A DNA stretch of 64,000 nt from JAGQIB01 sp041393395 (GTDB lineage Bacteria > ARS69). Below, one piece after another: positions 32,881 through 41,756 of the stretch. A program made the position numbers and the translations under genes. Location of the stretch: assembly GCA_041393395.1 (NCBI GenBank), contig JAWKKG010000007.1, forward strand, positions 186,001 through 250,000. Reading direction: 5' to 3'. The notes below the pieces were generated by a model. That model did not search any database. It was given only the letters and a program-made list of their open reading frames with translations, and had not been told where the DNA came from. The first letter of the stretch is position 1; each line of letters opens with the position of its first letter.

Positions 32881-34713
32881 TTGCTCGTTTCCGCGCTTTC
32901 CTGTCGGCGCTTCGGGTTGCAGCCCGGGGCGCCGATCCTCGTTTTCGCCGCGGTGATGTTCGCGAGTGCGGCGCGGGCCGACGAACCGGCCTGGCGGCCG
33001 CTCGGCCGCGCGGCGTTTCGCGAGGCGGGCGACGCCGGTTTGCCGGTGATGCTCTGGTCGACGGCGCCGTGGAACCGCGATCACTTCCTGTGGCCCGGGC
33101 ACCTGTTCGCCGACTCCACGCTGGCCGCGACGCTCGCGCGCCGGGCGATTGCCGTACGCGCCGATGCGTCGAGGTTTCCCGAGCTCCGCGATGTCTGGGC
33201 GCTGGAGAGCGGACTCCTCCCGGCCGTTCATTTCCTGGACGAGCACGGCCGCGTGTTCGCGAGCTTCCCGCCGCCCGAGGCGGAGGAGCTCGTGTACTGG
33301 CTGGAGGAGTACGCGGATCCGGCCGACCGGCCGCCGGCCGCCGGTCGACGCCCCGGTGCCGTGCTCGATCCCGGAATCGGCCCGCCGGACGACGTCATCG
33401 CCCGGGAACTCCTCGAGCGTCTGCTCGCCGGGACGAGCCCGCTCGGCTCCGTGCACGCCGACGTGGATCTCTCCCCCCTGATGTTCCTGAACGAATGGGG
33501 AGCGTGGCGGGGCGATCCGCGTCTCGCCGACGTGCTCGACACGACGCTCGGCACGCTCCTCGCGTCGCCGCTGTTCGATCGGTCCGACGGTGGATTCCAT
33601 CGTGCGTTCGCCACCGCGGACGGTGGCGTCGTCCACCGGGAGAAGCTCCTGCGCGCGAACGCGGTGGCGGGAGAGGCGCTCGCGTGCCGATTCGCCACGT
33701 CGGGGCGTCTCGAGTTCGGGGCCGACGCGCTGCGGATCGTTCGCTGCCTGAACGGTCGCTTCCGCACGCGCGCCGCCACTCTGTACTCCGGCTCGCTCGC
33801 CGCGGACGTGTATGCCCCGTCCGACGGCTCGCTCGTGATGACGGGCGAGGAGTGGTATGCGCGGGGGGCGGAGGCGCGCCATCTCGTCGGCGCGCCGCCC
33901 CGCTCCGCCGACGTTCCGGTCGGGGCGAACTGGCGCCTGGTCGAAGCGTTCTCGCACTACTTCCGCGCGTTCGGCGACGAGCGCTTCTCGCAGGCGGTGC
34001 GCACGGCGGCGGCCGCGTTGGGTCCCGGCAGTTTCGACGCGACGGGCGCCGCCTGCCGCGAGCTCGACTCCCCGCGGGTCGGCAATCTCCGGGACCAGGG
34101 TGACGTGGGATCCGGTCTTCTGGCGTGGCACGCGATCACGGGTGATCCCTCGGCGCTCGACGCCGCGCGGGCGGTCGCACGCGCGATCCGCGATCGCTTT
34201 CGGCGCGACGACGGGTCCCTGCGCGACCTGGCGATCGATGCGGATCTCCCCGACGAAGTGCTGTCCGCACCCGATCGGCCGGAGTTCCAGGGGGCGGCCC
34301 TTCGATTTCTCACGGACCTCTCGGTGGTCACGGCGGAAGCGGAGTGGCACGATCTGGCGGTGGCGGGCCTGGAGGCATGGCGCGATCGCCTCCCCGCCGG
34401 CGAAGTCGGGCTCGGCGAGCTCGGACGTGCGGCCTTCCGGTCGAGCGTGCCGCCGCCGCTCGTGGTCTGCGACGCGGTGCCGGGCACGGAGGAAGGCGAT
34501 CGGCTCGGGGCGCTCGCGCAGCGGATCGCGGACCCCACGCTCTGCGTGCGCTGGATCGCGCCGGGCGATCGGATCGCACGAGCGCGGTTCGGGTTCGTCG
34601 AAGGAGAAGAGCCTGCCCTCCGGATCGTCTGGGGGGACACGAGTCCGGCCCTTCGCACGGCCGTCACGTATCGCCGCGCGTACGAGCGGGCGAGGGAGAG
34701 ATTGCTGCGATGA
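32881..34713 (+). CDS. Secreted DUF255/YyaL-like protein with degenerate thioredoxin domain
   Basis: The protein has 610 residues. A signal peptide (APILVFAAVMFASAARA) is followed by a thioredoxin-like region (about 40-140), in which the CxxC of YyaL/SPATA20 proteins (STCHWCH) is replaced by STAPWNRDHF. The large second part has the (alpha/alpha) barrel features of that family: GGFHRAFATADGGVVHREKL for the usual GGFxRYSVDxxWLVPHFEKM, then RANAVAGEAL. The redox centre is absent, so only a binding or hydrolase-like role remains possible. TTG start five bases after the previous gene; TTG at 32917 is the alternative. It shares ATGA with thiE. Confidence 0.78.
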   Translation: MLVSALSCRRFGLQPGAPILVFAAVMFASAARADEPAWRPLGRAAFREAGDAGLPVMLWSTAPWNRDHFLWPGHLFADSTLAATLARRAIAVRADASRFPELRDVWALESGLLPAVHFLDEHGRVFASFPPPEAEELVYWLEEYADPADRPPAAGRRPGAVLDPGIGPPDDVIARELLERLLAGTSPLGSVHADVDLSPLMFLNEWGAWRGDPRLADVLDTTLGTLLASPLFDRSDGGFHRAFATADGGVVHREKLLRANAVAGEALACRFATSGRLEFGADALRIVRCLNGRFRTRAATLYSGSLAADVYAPSDGSLVMTGEEWYARGAEARHLVGAPPRSADVPVGANWRLVEAFSHYFRAFGDERFSQAVRTAAAALGPGSFDATGAACRELDSPRVGNLRDQGDVGSGLLAWHAITGDPSALDAARAVARAIRDRFRRDDGSLRDLAIDADLPDEVLSAPDRPEFQGAALRFLTDLSVVTAEAEWHDLAVAGLEAWRDRLPAGEVGLGELGRAAFRSSVPPPLVVCDAVPGTEEGDRLGALAQRIADPTLCVRWIAPGDRIARARFGFVEGEEPALRIVWGDTSPALRTAVTYRRAYERARERLLR

Positions 34714-35339
34714 GTCGGCCCGAGCTGCACGTACTCACCGACCCGCATCTCGCGCGCGGCCGCGACCACCGGGAGATCGTGCGCGCCGCGCTTGCCGGGG
34801 GCGCCGACGTGATCCAGCTGCGGGACAAGTCCCTGTCCGAGGCGGAGCTGTTCGTGGTCGCCCGGGACCTGCGCGGGATCGTTCGTGCGGCCGGTCGCCA
34901 GCTCGTCATCAACGATCGCCTCGACTTGGCCCTCGCGATCGATGCCGATGGTCTGCATCTCGGCCCGGAAGACCTGCCGCTCGCCCAGGCCCGTTCGCAG
35001 TGGCGAGGACGCCTCGGCGGATCCGCCCGGACGCCGGAACGGGCGCGGGAGCTCGAGGCCGCGGGCGCGGACTACCTCGGGGTCGGGCCGCTCTGGGGGT
35101 CGTCGACGAAGCCCGCCGCCGGCCCTGCTCTCGGACCGGAGCGCCTCGCCGAGATCGTCGCGGCCACGAACTTGCCGGTGATCGCGATCGGGGGCATCGC
35201 TCCCGGCAACGCGGCCGCCGCTCTCCGCGCGGGGGCCCGTGGAGTCGCCGTGATCGCCTCGGTCGTCGGGGCGGAGGATCCGGAGGCGGCGACGGCCGCC
35301 CTCCGCGCCGAACTCGATCAGGTCGCGCTCCGGCGCTGA
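34710..35339 (+). CDS. thiE: Thiamine phosphate synthase
   Basis: This 209-residue TIM-barrel enzyme joins the pyrimidine and thiazole phosphates to give thiamine phosphate. It shows GADVIQLRDKSLSEAEL, LVINDRLDLALAIDADGLHL (pyrophosphate and metal site), YLGVGPLWGSSTKPAAG and VIAIGGI. ATG start overlapping the previous stop by four bases (ATGA). No other thiamine genes are close. TenI-like regulatory homologues have the same fold, but the RDK and GP motifs favour the enzyme. Confidence 0.92.
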   Translation: MSRPELHVLTDPHLARGRDHREIVRAALAGGADVIQLRDKSLSEAELFVVARDLRGIVRAAGRQLVINDRLDLALAIDADGLHLGPEDLPLAQARSQWRGRLGGSARTPERARELEAAGADYLGVGPLWGSSTKPAAGPALGPERLAEIVAATNLPVIAIGGIAPGNAAAALRAGARGVAVIASVVGAEDPEAATAALRAELDQVALRR

Positions 35340-35363
35340 CCAAGCCAACCCGGAGGAACACTC

Positions 35364-36992
35364 ATGGCTCGACCGATCGCAGGCTTCGTCCCGCTCCTGG
35401 CCGTTTCGCTCCTCGCCGCCGGTTGCGGGGGAGGCACGGGGGAACGCGCGCCGAGCTCGGCCGACTACGGAGAACCCGTGGCCGGCGGCACGGTCGTGAT
35501 CGGAGTGACGGCAGAGCCGGACAACCTGCTCGACGCGACGTCCACGAGCAGCATCGCGAGCGACGTGATCAGCGCGGTGTTCTCGCAGCTCACGCGGCTC
35601 GCCCCCGATCTCGCGTCGGCGGAGCCCGAGATCGCGCGGTCCTGGGACGTCGCCGCCGACGGTCTCTCCATCACTTTCCACCTCGTCACGAACGCGCGCT
35701 GGCACGACGGCGTGCCGCTCACGGCGCAGGACGTCGTCTTCACGCACGAGCTGCTGACCGACCCGGTGGTGGGGTACTCCGCGCGATCCTGGAAGGAGTT
35801 CATCACCGGATGCGTGGCCGACGACGACTCGACCGTGACGTTCCGGTACGACCGGCAGTACCCGTACCAGATCCTCGACGCTTCGGTCGGCGTGATCCTC
35901 CCGAAGCACCTGCTCGAGGGGCTGCCGCGCGCCGAGCTCGCGGGATCGCAGTTCGCGCGGAATCCCGTCGGCAGCGGCCCGTTCCGATTCCGGAAATGGG
36001 AGTCGCAGGCGTCGGTCGAGCTCGTCGCGAACGACGACTACTTCCAGGGACGGCCGTATCTCGACCGCGTCGTGTTCCGCGTCATCCCGGACGCGTCGTC
36101 TCTCGTGGCACAGCTCGAGAGCGGCGAGATCGACATCTGCCCGCAGCTCCCGCCGCACGAGGCGGCGCGGCTCGACGCGCTCGACGCGATCCGCGTGGAG
36201 GCCTACTCCGGCCGGAACTACACGTACATCGGCTGGTACTCGGGCAACCCGCTGTTCGAGTCGCCGCGCGTGCGTCGCGCGCTCGGCATGGCGATCGATC
36301 GCGACGCGATCATCGACGCGCTCTGCTACGGTTACGCGCATCCGATGAACGGTCCGGTGCACCCGATGCTGTGGTCCTACGATCCGAACGTCCCGGCGTT
36401 GCCGTACGATCCGCAGGGGGCGCTCGAGATCCTGCACGAAGAGGGCTGGACCGACACGGACGGCGACGGCGTGCTGGACAAGGACGGCGTCCCGTTCTCG
36501 TTCGAGCTCAAGACGAACCTCGGCAATCAGATCCGGATGGACGCCGTGGTCATGCTGCAGAGCATGTTCCAGAGGATCGGGGTGAAGGTGCAGCCTCGTA
36601 CGCTGGAGTGGAACGTCCTGTGGGGTTCGGTGGTGGACCACTCGTACGGATCGGCCGTGCTCGTGGGCTGGTCCGTGGCGCTGAAGGCCGACCTCCAGTC
36701 GATCTTCCACAGCAAGTCGATCGACGAGAAGTTCAACCACACCGGGTACTCGAACCCCGAGGTGGACGCCGCCATCGACCGGGCCCTCTCGGCGCGCACG
36801 TTCGACGAGGCGCGCCCGGACTGGTGGCGCGCGCAGGAGCTGATCGTGGCGGACCAGCCGTACACGTTCCTCTTCCGCCTGGACGACGTCTGGGGCGTGA
36901 ACGAGCGCATCCGGGGAACGGTTCCGGATCCCCGGGGTTACTATCGGTCCCTTCCGCAGTGGTGGATTCCGGAGTCGCGACGGAGGCGCTGA
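35364..36992 (+). CDS. ABC transporter substrate-binding lipoprotein (peptide/nickel type)
   Basis: The protein has 542 residues. A lipoprotein signal (LLAVSLLAAGC) is followed by a family 5 solute-binding protein of the DppA/OppA type: VIGVTAEPDNLLD, SWDVAADGLSITFHLVTNAR, WHDGVPLTAQDVVFT, NPVGSGPFRF, and RRALGMAIDRDAIIDALCYG. No permease or ATPase gene is adjacent, so it is an orphan binding protein here. ATG start with GGAGGAA upstream. It begins 24 bases after thiE and may be co-transcribed with it. The ligand is probably an oligopeptide, but that is not certain. Confidence 0.92.
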   Translation: MARPIAGFVPLLAVSLLAAGCGGGTGERAPSSADYGEPVAGGTVVIGVTAEPDNLLDATSTSSIASDVISAVFSQLTRLAPDLASAEPEIARSWDVAADGLSITFHLVTNARWHDGVPLTAQDVVFTHELLTDPVVGYSARSWKEFITGCVADDDSTVTFRYDRQYPYQILDASVGVILPKHLLEGLPRAELAGSQFARNPVGSGPFRFRKWESQASVELVANDDYFQGRPYLDRVVFRVIPDASSLVAQLESGEIDICPQLPPHEAARLDALDAIRVEAYSGRNYTYIGWYSGNPLFESPRVRRALGMAIDRDAIIDALCYGYAHPMNGPVHPMLWSYDPNVPALPYDPQGALEILHEEGWTDTDGDGVLDKDGVPFSFELKTNLGNQIRMDAVVMLQSMFQRIGVKVQPRTLEWNVLWGSVVDHSYGSAVLVGWSVALKADLQSIFHSKSIDEKFNHTGYSNPEVDAAIDRALSARTFDEARPDWWRAQELIVADQPYTFLFRLDDVWGVNERIRGTVPDPRGYYRSLPQWWIPESRRRR

Positions 36993-37089
36993 GCCGCGCC
37001 GTCTCGTCCGTTTTTCGGCCTCGTGCCGGCGTCCCGCGCGCGTTACCATCTCCCGTCCCGAAACCCCTCTCCGCGCCACCGGAGGAATC

Positions 37090-37869
37090 ATGCTCACGAC
37101 TGCCCGCGCCGCCTTCCTGCTCGCGGCCGCCCTCGTCCTCGGATCCGCGCCCCGGGCGTCCGCCCAGGACGACGACGTCGACGCGCTGCGTTTCGAGACC
37201 GATCTGCTCTCGTCGGTCTACCAGGTTTTCGCTCCGTTCCCGTGGACCGAGAAACCCGACCAGGTTTCGTTCGTCTACGCGGACTCGAGGAACACGATCC
37301 GTCAGTACCTCTACGACGGTGGGCGACTGCGCGAGACCTGGAAGAGCTTCCCCTTGGAGGGGGCGGCGCAGGCGGTGTTCGCGGAGGACCTGAACGGCGA
37401 CGGCCGCCCCGAGATCATCACGTTCACGACCGGCGCGCGGATCTACGTCTGGGAGACGATCAAGTACACGCTGCTGTGGGAGTCCGTGGAGGAGAATTTC
37501 GAGACCATCTCCGCGATGGCGATCGCGAACGTGGACCGGGACGCAGCCCTCGAGCTCGTGGTGTGCGCGGACAACCTGATCCACTACTACGACGGCGTGG
37601 AGTTCTTCCGCGACAAGGTGGGTCGCGACTTCGTGGACCCGCGCGTGATCCTCGTCGCCGACGTGGACGGAGACCTCACCGATGAGATCATCACCGACGA
37701 CGGCTACGTCCTCGATACGAACACGCTGAGCATCGAGTACGCCGTCGAGGGGTTCGGCTACCCGATGAGCCTGTTCGACATCGACAACGACGGGATTCTC
37801 GAGGTGATGGGCGAGAAAGGCGGCGTCATCCAGTTCTGGGACGTGAAGGACCGCCGAGAGATCTGGTAG
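37090..37869 (+). CDS. Secreted VCBS/FG-GAP-like repeat protein
   Basis: The protein has 259 residues. A signal peptide (FLLAAALVLGSAPRASA) is followed by beta-propeller-type repeats with acidic loops: DLNGDGRPEIITF, NVDRDAALELVV, DVDGDLTDEIIT and DIDNDGILEVMG. This resembles the integrin-alpha-like blades of the large protein at 10969 but without its ASPIC or FlgD-like parts. It is probably extracytoplasmic with a structural or binding role. ATG start with GGAGGA. The stop shares one base with the NYN gene start. Confidence 0.82.
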   Translation: MLTTARAAFLLAAALVLGSAPRASAQDDDVDALRFETDLLSSVYQVFAPFPWTEKPDQVSFVYADSRNTIRQYLYDGGRLRETWKSFPLEGAAQAVFAEDLNGDGRPEIITFTTGARIYVWETIKYTLLWESVEENFETISAMAIANVDRDAALELVVCADNLIHYYDGVEFFRDKVGRDFVDPRVILVADVDGDLTDEIITDDGYVLDTNTLSIEYAVEGFGYPMSLFDIDNDGILEVMGEKGGVIQFWDVKDRREIW

Positions 37870-38348
37870 TGATCCGGACCGTCGTCGACGGGTACAACCT
37901 GCTGTTCCGGGATCGCGACGACGGCACCTCGCTGCAGGACGCGCGGCAGGAGTTGCTGCGTCGGATCGACGCGATCCGGCGCGCCGGTGAGCCCTACGTG
38001 GTCGTGTTCGACGGAAGACCGGGGCGCGGGATGCGTCGGGAGCACGCTCCGGGGCTCGAGGTCCTGTTCGCCCGGTCTCCCGAAAGCGCCGACGATCTGA
38101 TCGTGCAGCTCGTGCGCGAGGCCCCGAGGCGCCAGACGCGCGTGGTCACGCGGGATCGCGAGCTCGCGGCTCGCGTGCGCAGCGCCGGGGGAATCGTGGT
38201 GGATCCCGACGAAGGCCTGCGCCCGCCGCGTCGCCGGGGTGCGGCACCGCCGCCGCCCCCGGGCGGAAAGCCCCCGCCGCCCGAAGGGCTCGCGCTCGAC
38301 GAGTGGGAACGTCTGTTCCGGGAGCGCGGAGAAGCCGGCGACCGGTGA
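37869..38348 (+). CDS. NYN-domain (YacP-like) putative ribonuclease
   Basis: The protein has 159 residues. It shows the PIN-like NYN fold of YacP/Rae1: VVDGYNLLFRDRDDG, YVVVFDGRPGRG, SADDLIVQLVREAPRR and VVTRDRELAARVRSAGG, with the acidic residues (Asp in VVDGYN, Asp in VFDG, the DD pair and Asp in TRDRE) that build the metal site. The tail is Pro/Arg-rich. Relatives cut mRNA on the ribosome. GTG start overlapping the upstream stop by one base. It converges with fadJ with four bases between them. Confidence 0.85.
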   Translation: MIRTVVDGYNLLFRDRDDGTSLQDARQELLRRIDAIRRAGEPYVVVFDGRPGRGMRREHAPGLEVLFARSPESADDLIVQLVREAPRRQTRVVTRDRELAARVRSAGGIVVDPDEGLRPPRRRGAAPPPPPGGKPPPPEGLALDEWERLFRERGEAGDR

Positions 38349-38352
38349 CGGG

Positions 38353-40470
38353 CTAGAAGTTCCGGAAGAGCTCGCCCAGTCCCTCGAAGGGCGCGAACCG
38401 TTCCCCGTAGCGCGCGGCCAGCGTCTCGAGACGGCGTCGAACCTCGTCCTCGCCGAGCGAGAGCGCCCAGCGGGCGAGCCCCCCGCGGAACGGCGGGAAA
38501 CCGGCGCCGAGCACGGTGCCGAGATCGAGGTGGTCGCGCTCCCGCACGACGCCCTCCGCGAGGCAGCGCGCCGCTTCGTTGATCATGCCGCTGAGGAGTC
38601 GCTCCACGATCTCCTCGTCGGGCGGCGCCGGGGCGGCCGGCAGACCGCCGAGATCCTTCGTGTTCGCCGTGCGCTCGCGTCCGCTCCCGATCCAGAACCC
38701 GCGCCCCGTTTTCGTGCCGAGCGCACCCGCTTCGAGCAGCCGCTGCATCAGCGGGGCGGGGCGGGCCCGCTCGCCGAACGCGTCCTCGAGCACGTGCGAG
38801 ACCTTCGCCGCCACGTCGAGTCCGACTTCGTCGAGCACGCGCAGCGGTCCCATGGGCATGCCGAAGCGCAGCAACGCGCCGTCGACCGCGGGAATCGGCC
38901 AGCCGTCCTGCACCGCGAGTGCGGCCTCGTTCAGGTAGGGCAGGAGCAGCCGGTTCACGAGGAAGCCCGGTCGATCCGCCACGACGAGCGGCGACTTCTT
39001 CAGCCGGCGCACGAGCCCCACGGCGCCCTCGAGCACGCTGTCGCGGGTACGCGCGCCGGGGATGACCTCCACCAGCGGCATCCGGTGCACCGGATTGAAG
39101 AAGTGCAGTCCCACGAGACGTTCCTTCGCCTCGATGCCGTGCGCGATCGCGTCGATCGGGATCGAGGACGTGTTCGTGGCGAGAATCGTGTCGTCGCGCA
39201 CGATGCCCTCGACCTCGCGGAACACCTTCTGCTTCAGCTCCAGGATCTCGGGCACGGCTTCGATCACGACGTCGACGTTCGTGAGTCCGGTGAGGTCGGT
39301 GGTCGGAGAGATGCGCTCCATCACGGCGTCCCGTTCGCGCGGTTTCATCCGCCGCTTCTTCACCCGTCGGTTCAAGGGACCGGCCGCGCCGGCGAGTCCG
39401 ACCCGCAGGGATTCCACGGCGACATCCCGCAGCCGGACCTGGATGCCGGCGCCCGCGAGCGATCCCGCGATCCCGCCGCCCATCGTGCCGGCGCCGAGCA
39501 CCGCGGCGCGGGCCGTCGTGGCGTCGGCCGGCGCCGGTCGTCCGGTCCACGGATGACGGGCGAGCTCCTCGTTCCCCGTGAACAGGAACAGCAGGTTCTT
39601 CGCCTCCGGGGTCACCGCGAGCTGGCCGAAGGCCGCGGCTTCGCGCGCCATCGCGGCGCCGCGCGGCGTGCCGTAGCCGTCCAGGACGCGCTCGAGGATG
39701 CGCGGCGGCGCGGGATAGTGGCCGCCGGTCTCCCTGGCGACGTTCTTCTCGGTGAAGTTCCGCAGGAGCGCGCGTCCGGGCGGGGTGCGGCCCGCAAAGA
39801 AGTCGAGCATTCGCGCGCGCACGGGACGGCGACGCCTCGGCTTCTCCCGTCCGGCTGCGATCGCGATCGCGACGCGCTCGACGAGCTCGGGCGACGCGAG
39901 ACGATCCGCGAGGCCGAGCTTCTCCGCCTGCCGCGGCCGGAGAGTCCGCCCCGTGAGCACCAGGGGAAGTCCGGCGAGAATGCCGGTCCGCTTCGGAAGT
40001 CGCCAGGTGCCGCCGAATCCCGGAAGGATGCCGAGCCGGACCTCGGGCAAACCGAGCACGGTGCGGTCGTCGTCGGCCACCACGATCCAGTCGAAGGCGA
40101 GCGCGGTCTCGAGTCCGCCGCCCAGGCAGGCGCCACGGATCGCGGCGACCTTCCGCGCGGGCAGGTCCTCGAGGCGGGACAGGAGTTCCTGCCCCTGGCG
40201 CGCGCGACGTTCCGCGTCGGCCGGGGTCTCGAGCGAGGCGATGAGCGAGACGTCGGCGCCGGCGATGAAGTTCCCGGGCTTCGCGGAGACCAGCACGATG
40301 CCGGCGGGCCGGGCGCGCTCGATCTCGTCGAGGACCGCGGTCATCGCGTGGAGCCAGGCCTCGTCGATCAGGTTGACCTTCGCGCCCGGCCGGTCGAGCA
40401 CGATCGCGAGGACGTCGTCCTCCCGCGGCTCGAGTCGCAGCGGCGGAGTGCGGGCTTCGAGGTCCGTCAT
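38353..40470 (-). CDS. fadJ: Fatty acid oxidation complex alpha subunit (enoyl-CoA hydratase/3-hydroxyacyl-CoA dehydrogenase)
   Basis: This bifunctional beta-oxidation enzyme has 705 residues. The hydratase part (about 10-190) shows NFIAGADVSLI, GACLGGGLETAL and LPGFGGTWRLP. The dehydrogenase part has the NAD site VLGAGTMGGGIAGSLAGAG, ATNTSSIPID, HFFNPVHRMPLVEV (catalytic His) and DRPGFLVNRLLLPYLNEA. ATG start inside the thiolase stop (ATGA). With the thiolase upstream it forms the alpha/beta pair. FadB and FadJ types cannot be separated with certainty; gene order and thiolase type favour FadJ/FadI. Confidence 0.94.
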   Translation of the reverse strand: MTDLEARTPPLRLEPREDDVLAIVLDRPGAKVNLIDEAWLHAMTAVLDEIERARPAGIVLVSAKPGNFIAGADVSLIASLETPADAERRARQGQELLSRLEDLPARKVAAIRGACLGGGLETALAFDWIVVADDDRTVLGLPEVRLGILPGFGGTWRLPKRTGILAGLPLVLTGRTLRPRQAEKLGLADRLASPELVERVAIAIAAGREKPRRRRPVRARMLDFFAGRTPPGRALLRNFTEKNVARETGGHYPAPPRILERVLDGYGTPRGAAMAREAAAFGQLAVTPEAKNLLFLFTGNEELARHPWTGRPAPADATTARAAVLGAGTMGGGIAGSLAGAGIQVRLRDVAVESLRVGLAGAAGPLNRRVKKRRMKPRERDAVMERISPTTDLTGLTNVDVVIEAVPEILELKQKVFREVEGIVRDDTILATNTSSIPIDAIAHGIEAKERLVGLHFFNPVHRMPLVEVIPGARTRDSVLEGAVGLVRRLKKSPLVVADRPGFLVNRLLLPYLNEAALAVQDGWPIPAVDGALLRFGMPMGPLRVLDEVGLDVAAKVSHVLEDAFGERARPAPLMQRLLEAGALGTKTGRGFWIGSGRERTANTKDLGGLPAAPAPPDEEIVERLLSGMINEAARCLAEGVVRERDHLDLGTVLGAGFPPFRGGLARWALSLGEDEVRRRLETLAARYGERFAPFEGLGELFRNF

Positions 40471-41756
40471 GCGTTTCTCTCCAGAACGAGAGCGGAACCC
40501 TGGCCGCCCCCCACGCAGAGGGTGGCGACTCCCAGTCCGCCGCCGCGGCGCACGAGCTCGGCCAGCAACGTCACCACGAGTCGGGAGCCGGTCGCGCCGA
40601 TCGGATGGCCGAGCGCGATCGCGCCGCCGTTCGGATTGACGCGTTCCGGATCGAGCTCGCCGACGCTCGAGGAACGTCCGAGCTCCTCGCGCGCGAAGTG
40701 ATCGGATGCGAGCGCGATCCCGCACGCGAGAACCTGGGCGGCGAATGCCTCGTTGATCTCGAACACGGCGATCTCGGAGAACGACACGCCGGCCCGGTCG
40801 AGCGCCACGGGGATCGACATGGCCGGCCCGAGTCCCATCCGGGCGGGCGACAGGCCGACGGTCGCGTGCCCGCGCACGCGCGCCAAGGGGCGGAACCCGT
40901 GGGAGATCGCCCACTCCTCCGATGCGACGAGGACTGCGGCCGCTCCGTCCGTGATCTGGCAGGAGTTCCCCGCGGTCACCGTGCCGTCGCGTCGCTCGAA
41001 CACGGGGCGGAGTTTCGCGAGTGCCTCCATCGTCTGGTTCTCGCGCGGCCCGATGTCCTCCGTGACGACACGTTCGTAGTCGGGCGGGACGTAGACGGGC
41101 GCGATCTCGTCGCCGAAGCGGCCGGACTCCCGGGCCGCGCAGGCGCGACGATGACTCTCGAGTGCGAAACGGTCCTGCTCCTCGCGCGAGATGCCGAACT
41201 CGCGCGCGAGATTCTCCGCCGTGCGCCCCATGTTCAGTCCGCACACGGGGTCGGTGAGTCCTTCCACGATCGCCGAACGAGGCATCATCTCGCGCGGCTT
41301 CAGCGCCCGCAGCGCCGCGAGGCGCGCCGGAAGTTTCCTCGCCTTGGCCCAGCGCATGAACCAGTGGTTCGCCTCCGGCGGGAGCTGCATCGGGATGCGG
41401 CTCATGCTCTCCGTGCCGCCCGCCACGACGAGCCGGGCCGAACCCGCCGCGACCTTGTCCGCGGCGAGCTCGATCGCCTCGAGACCGGACGCGCAGTTCC
41501 GGTGCACCGTGAGCCCCGGAATCGACTCGGGCACGCCGGCCATCAGGGCCGCGACGCGTCCGATGTTCGGCGCGTCGGCCGGGGTGCCGGCATTGCCCAG
41601 GATCACTTCGTCGACCTCGGTCGGAGCGATGCCGGAACCGTCGAGCAGCTCCCGGATGACCCGTCGTGCGAGCTCCTTCGCCGGGATCTTGCGGAACGCG
41701 TCGTCGGCGCGGACCATCGGGGTCCGCACCGCGCCGAGAATCACGGGAGTCGGCAT
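40467..41756 (-). CDS. fadI: Acetyl-CoA C-acyltransferase (3-ketoacyl-CoA thiolase)
   Basis: This 429-residue thiolase does the last step of beta-oxidation. It has nucleophile Cys88 in HRNCASGLEAI, INEAFAAQ, GGAIALGHPIGATGSR with the catalytic His, and CVGGGQGSALVLE with the second Cys. Length and the loop around 130-160 match FadI-like long thiolases. ATG start shares one base with the patatin gene stop and four bases with fadJ at its end, so the three minus-strand genes form an operon. Confidence 0.94.
   Translation of the reverse strand: MPTPVILGAVRTPMVRADDAFRKIPAKELARRVIRELLDGSGIAPTEVDEVILGNAGTPADAPNIGRVAALMAGVPESIPGLTVHRNCASGLEAIELAADKVAAGSARLVVAGGTESMSRIPMQLPPEANHWFMRWAKARKLPARLAALRALKPREMMPRSAIVEGLTDPVCGLNMGRTAENLAREFGISREEQDRFALESHRRACAARESGRFGDEIAPVYVPPDYERVVTEDIGPRENQTMEALAKLRPVFERRDGTVTAGNSCQITDGAAAVLVASEEWAISHGFRPLARVRGHATVGLSPARMGLGPAMSIPVALDRAGVSFSEIAVFEINEAFAAQVLACGIALASDHFAREELGRSSSVGELDPERVNPNGGAIALGHPIGATGSRLVVTLLAELVRRGGGLGVATLCVGGGQGSALVLERNA

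Noticed and set aside
33957..37097. Minus-strand open frame of 1,046 codons opposite thiE and the ABC binding protein
   Set aside because: The plus-strand genes are clear family members. The minus frame shows no motif or ribosome site.
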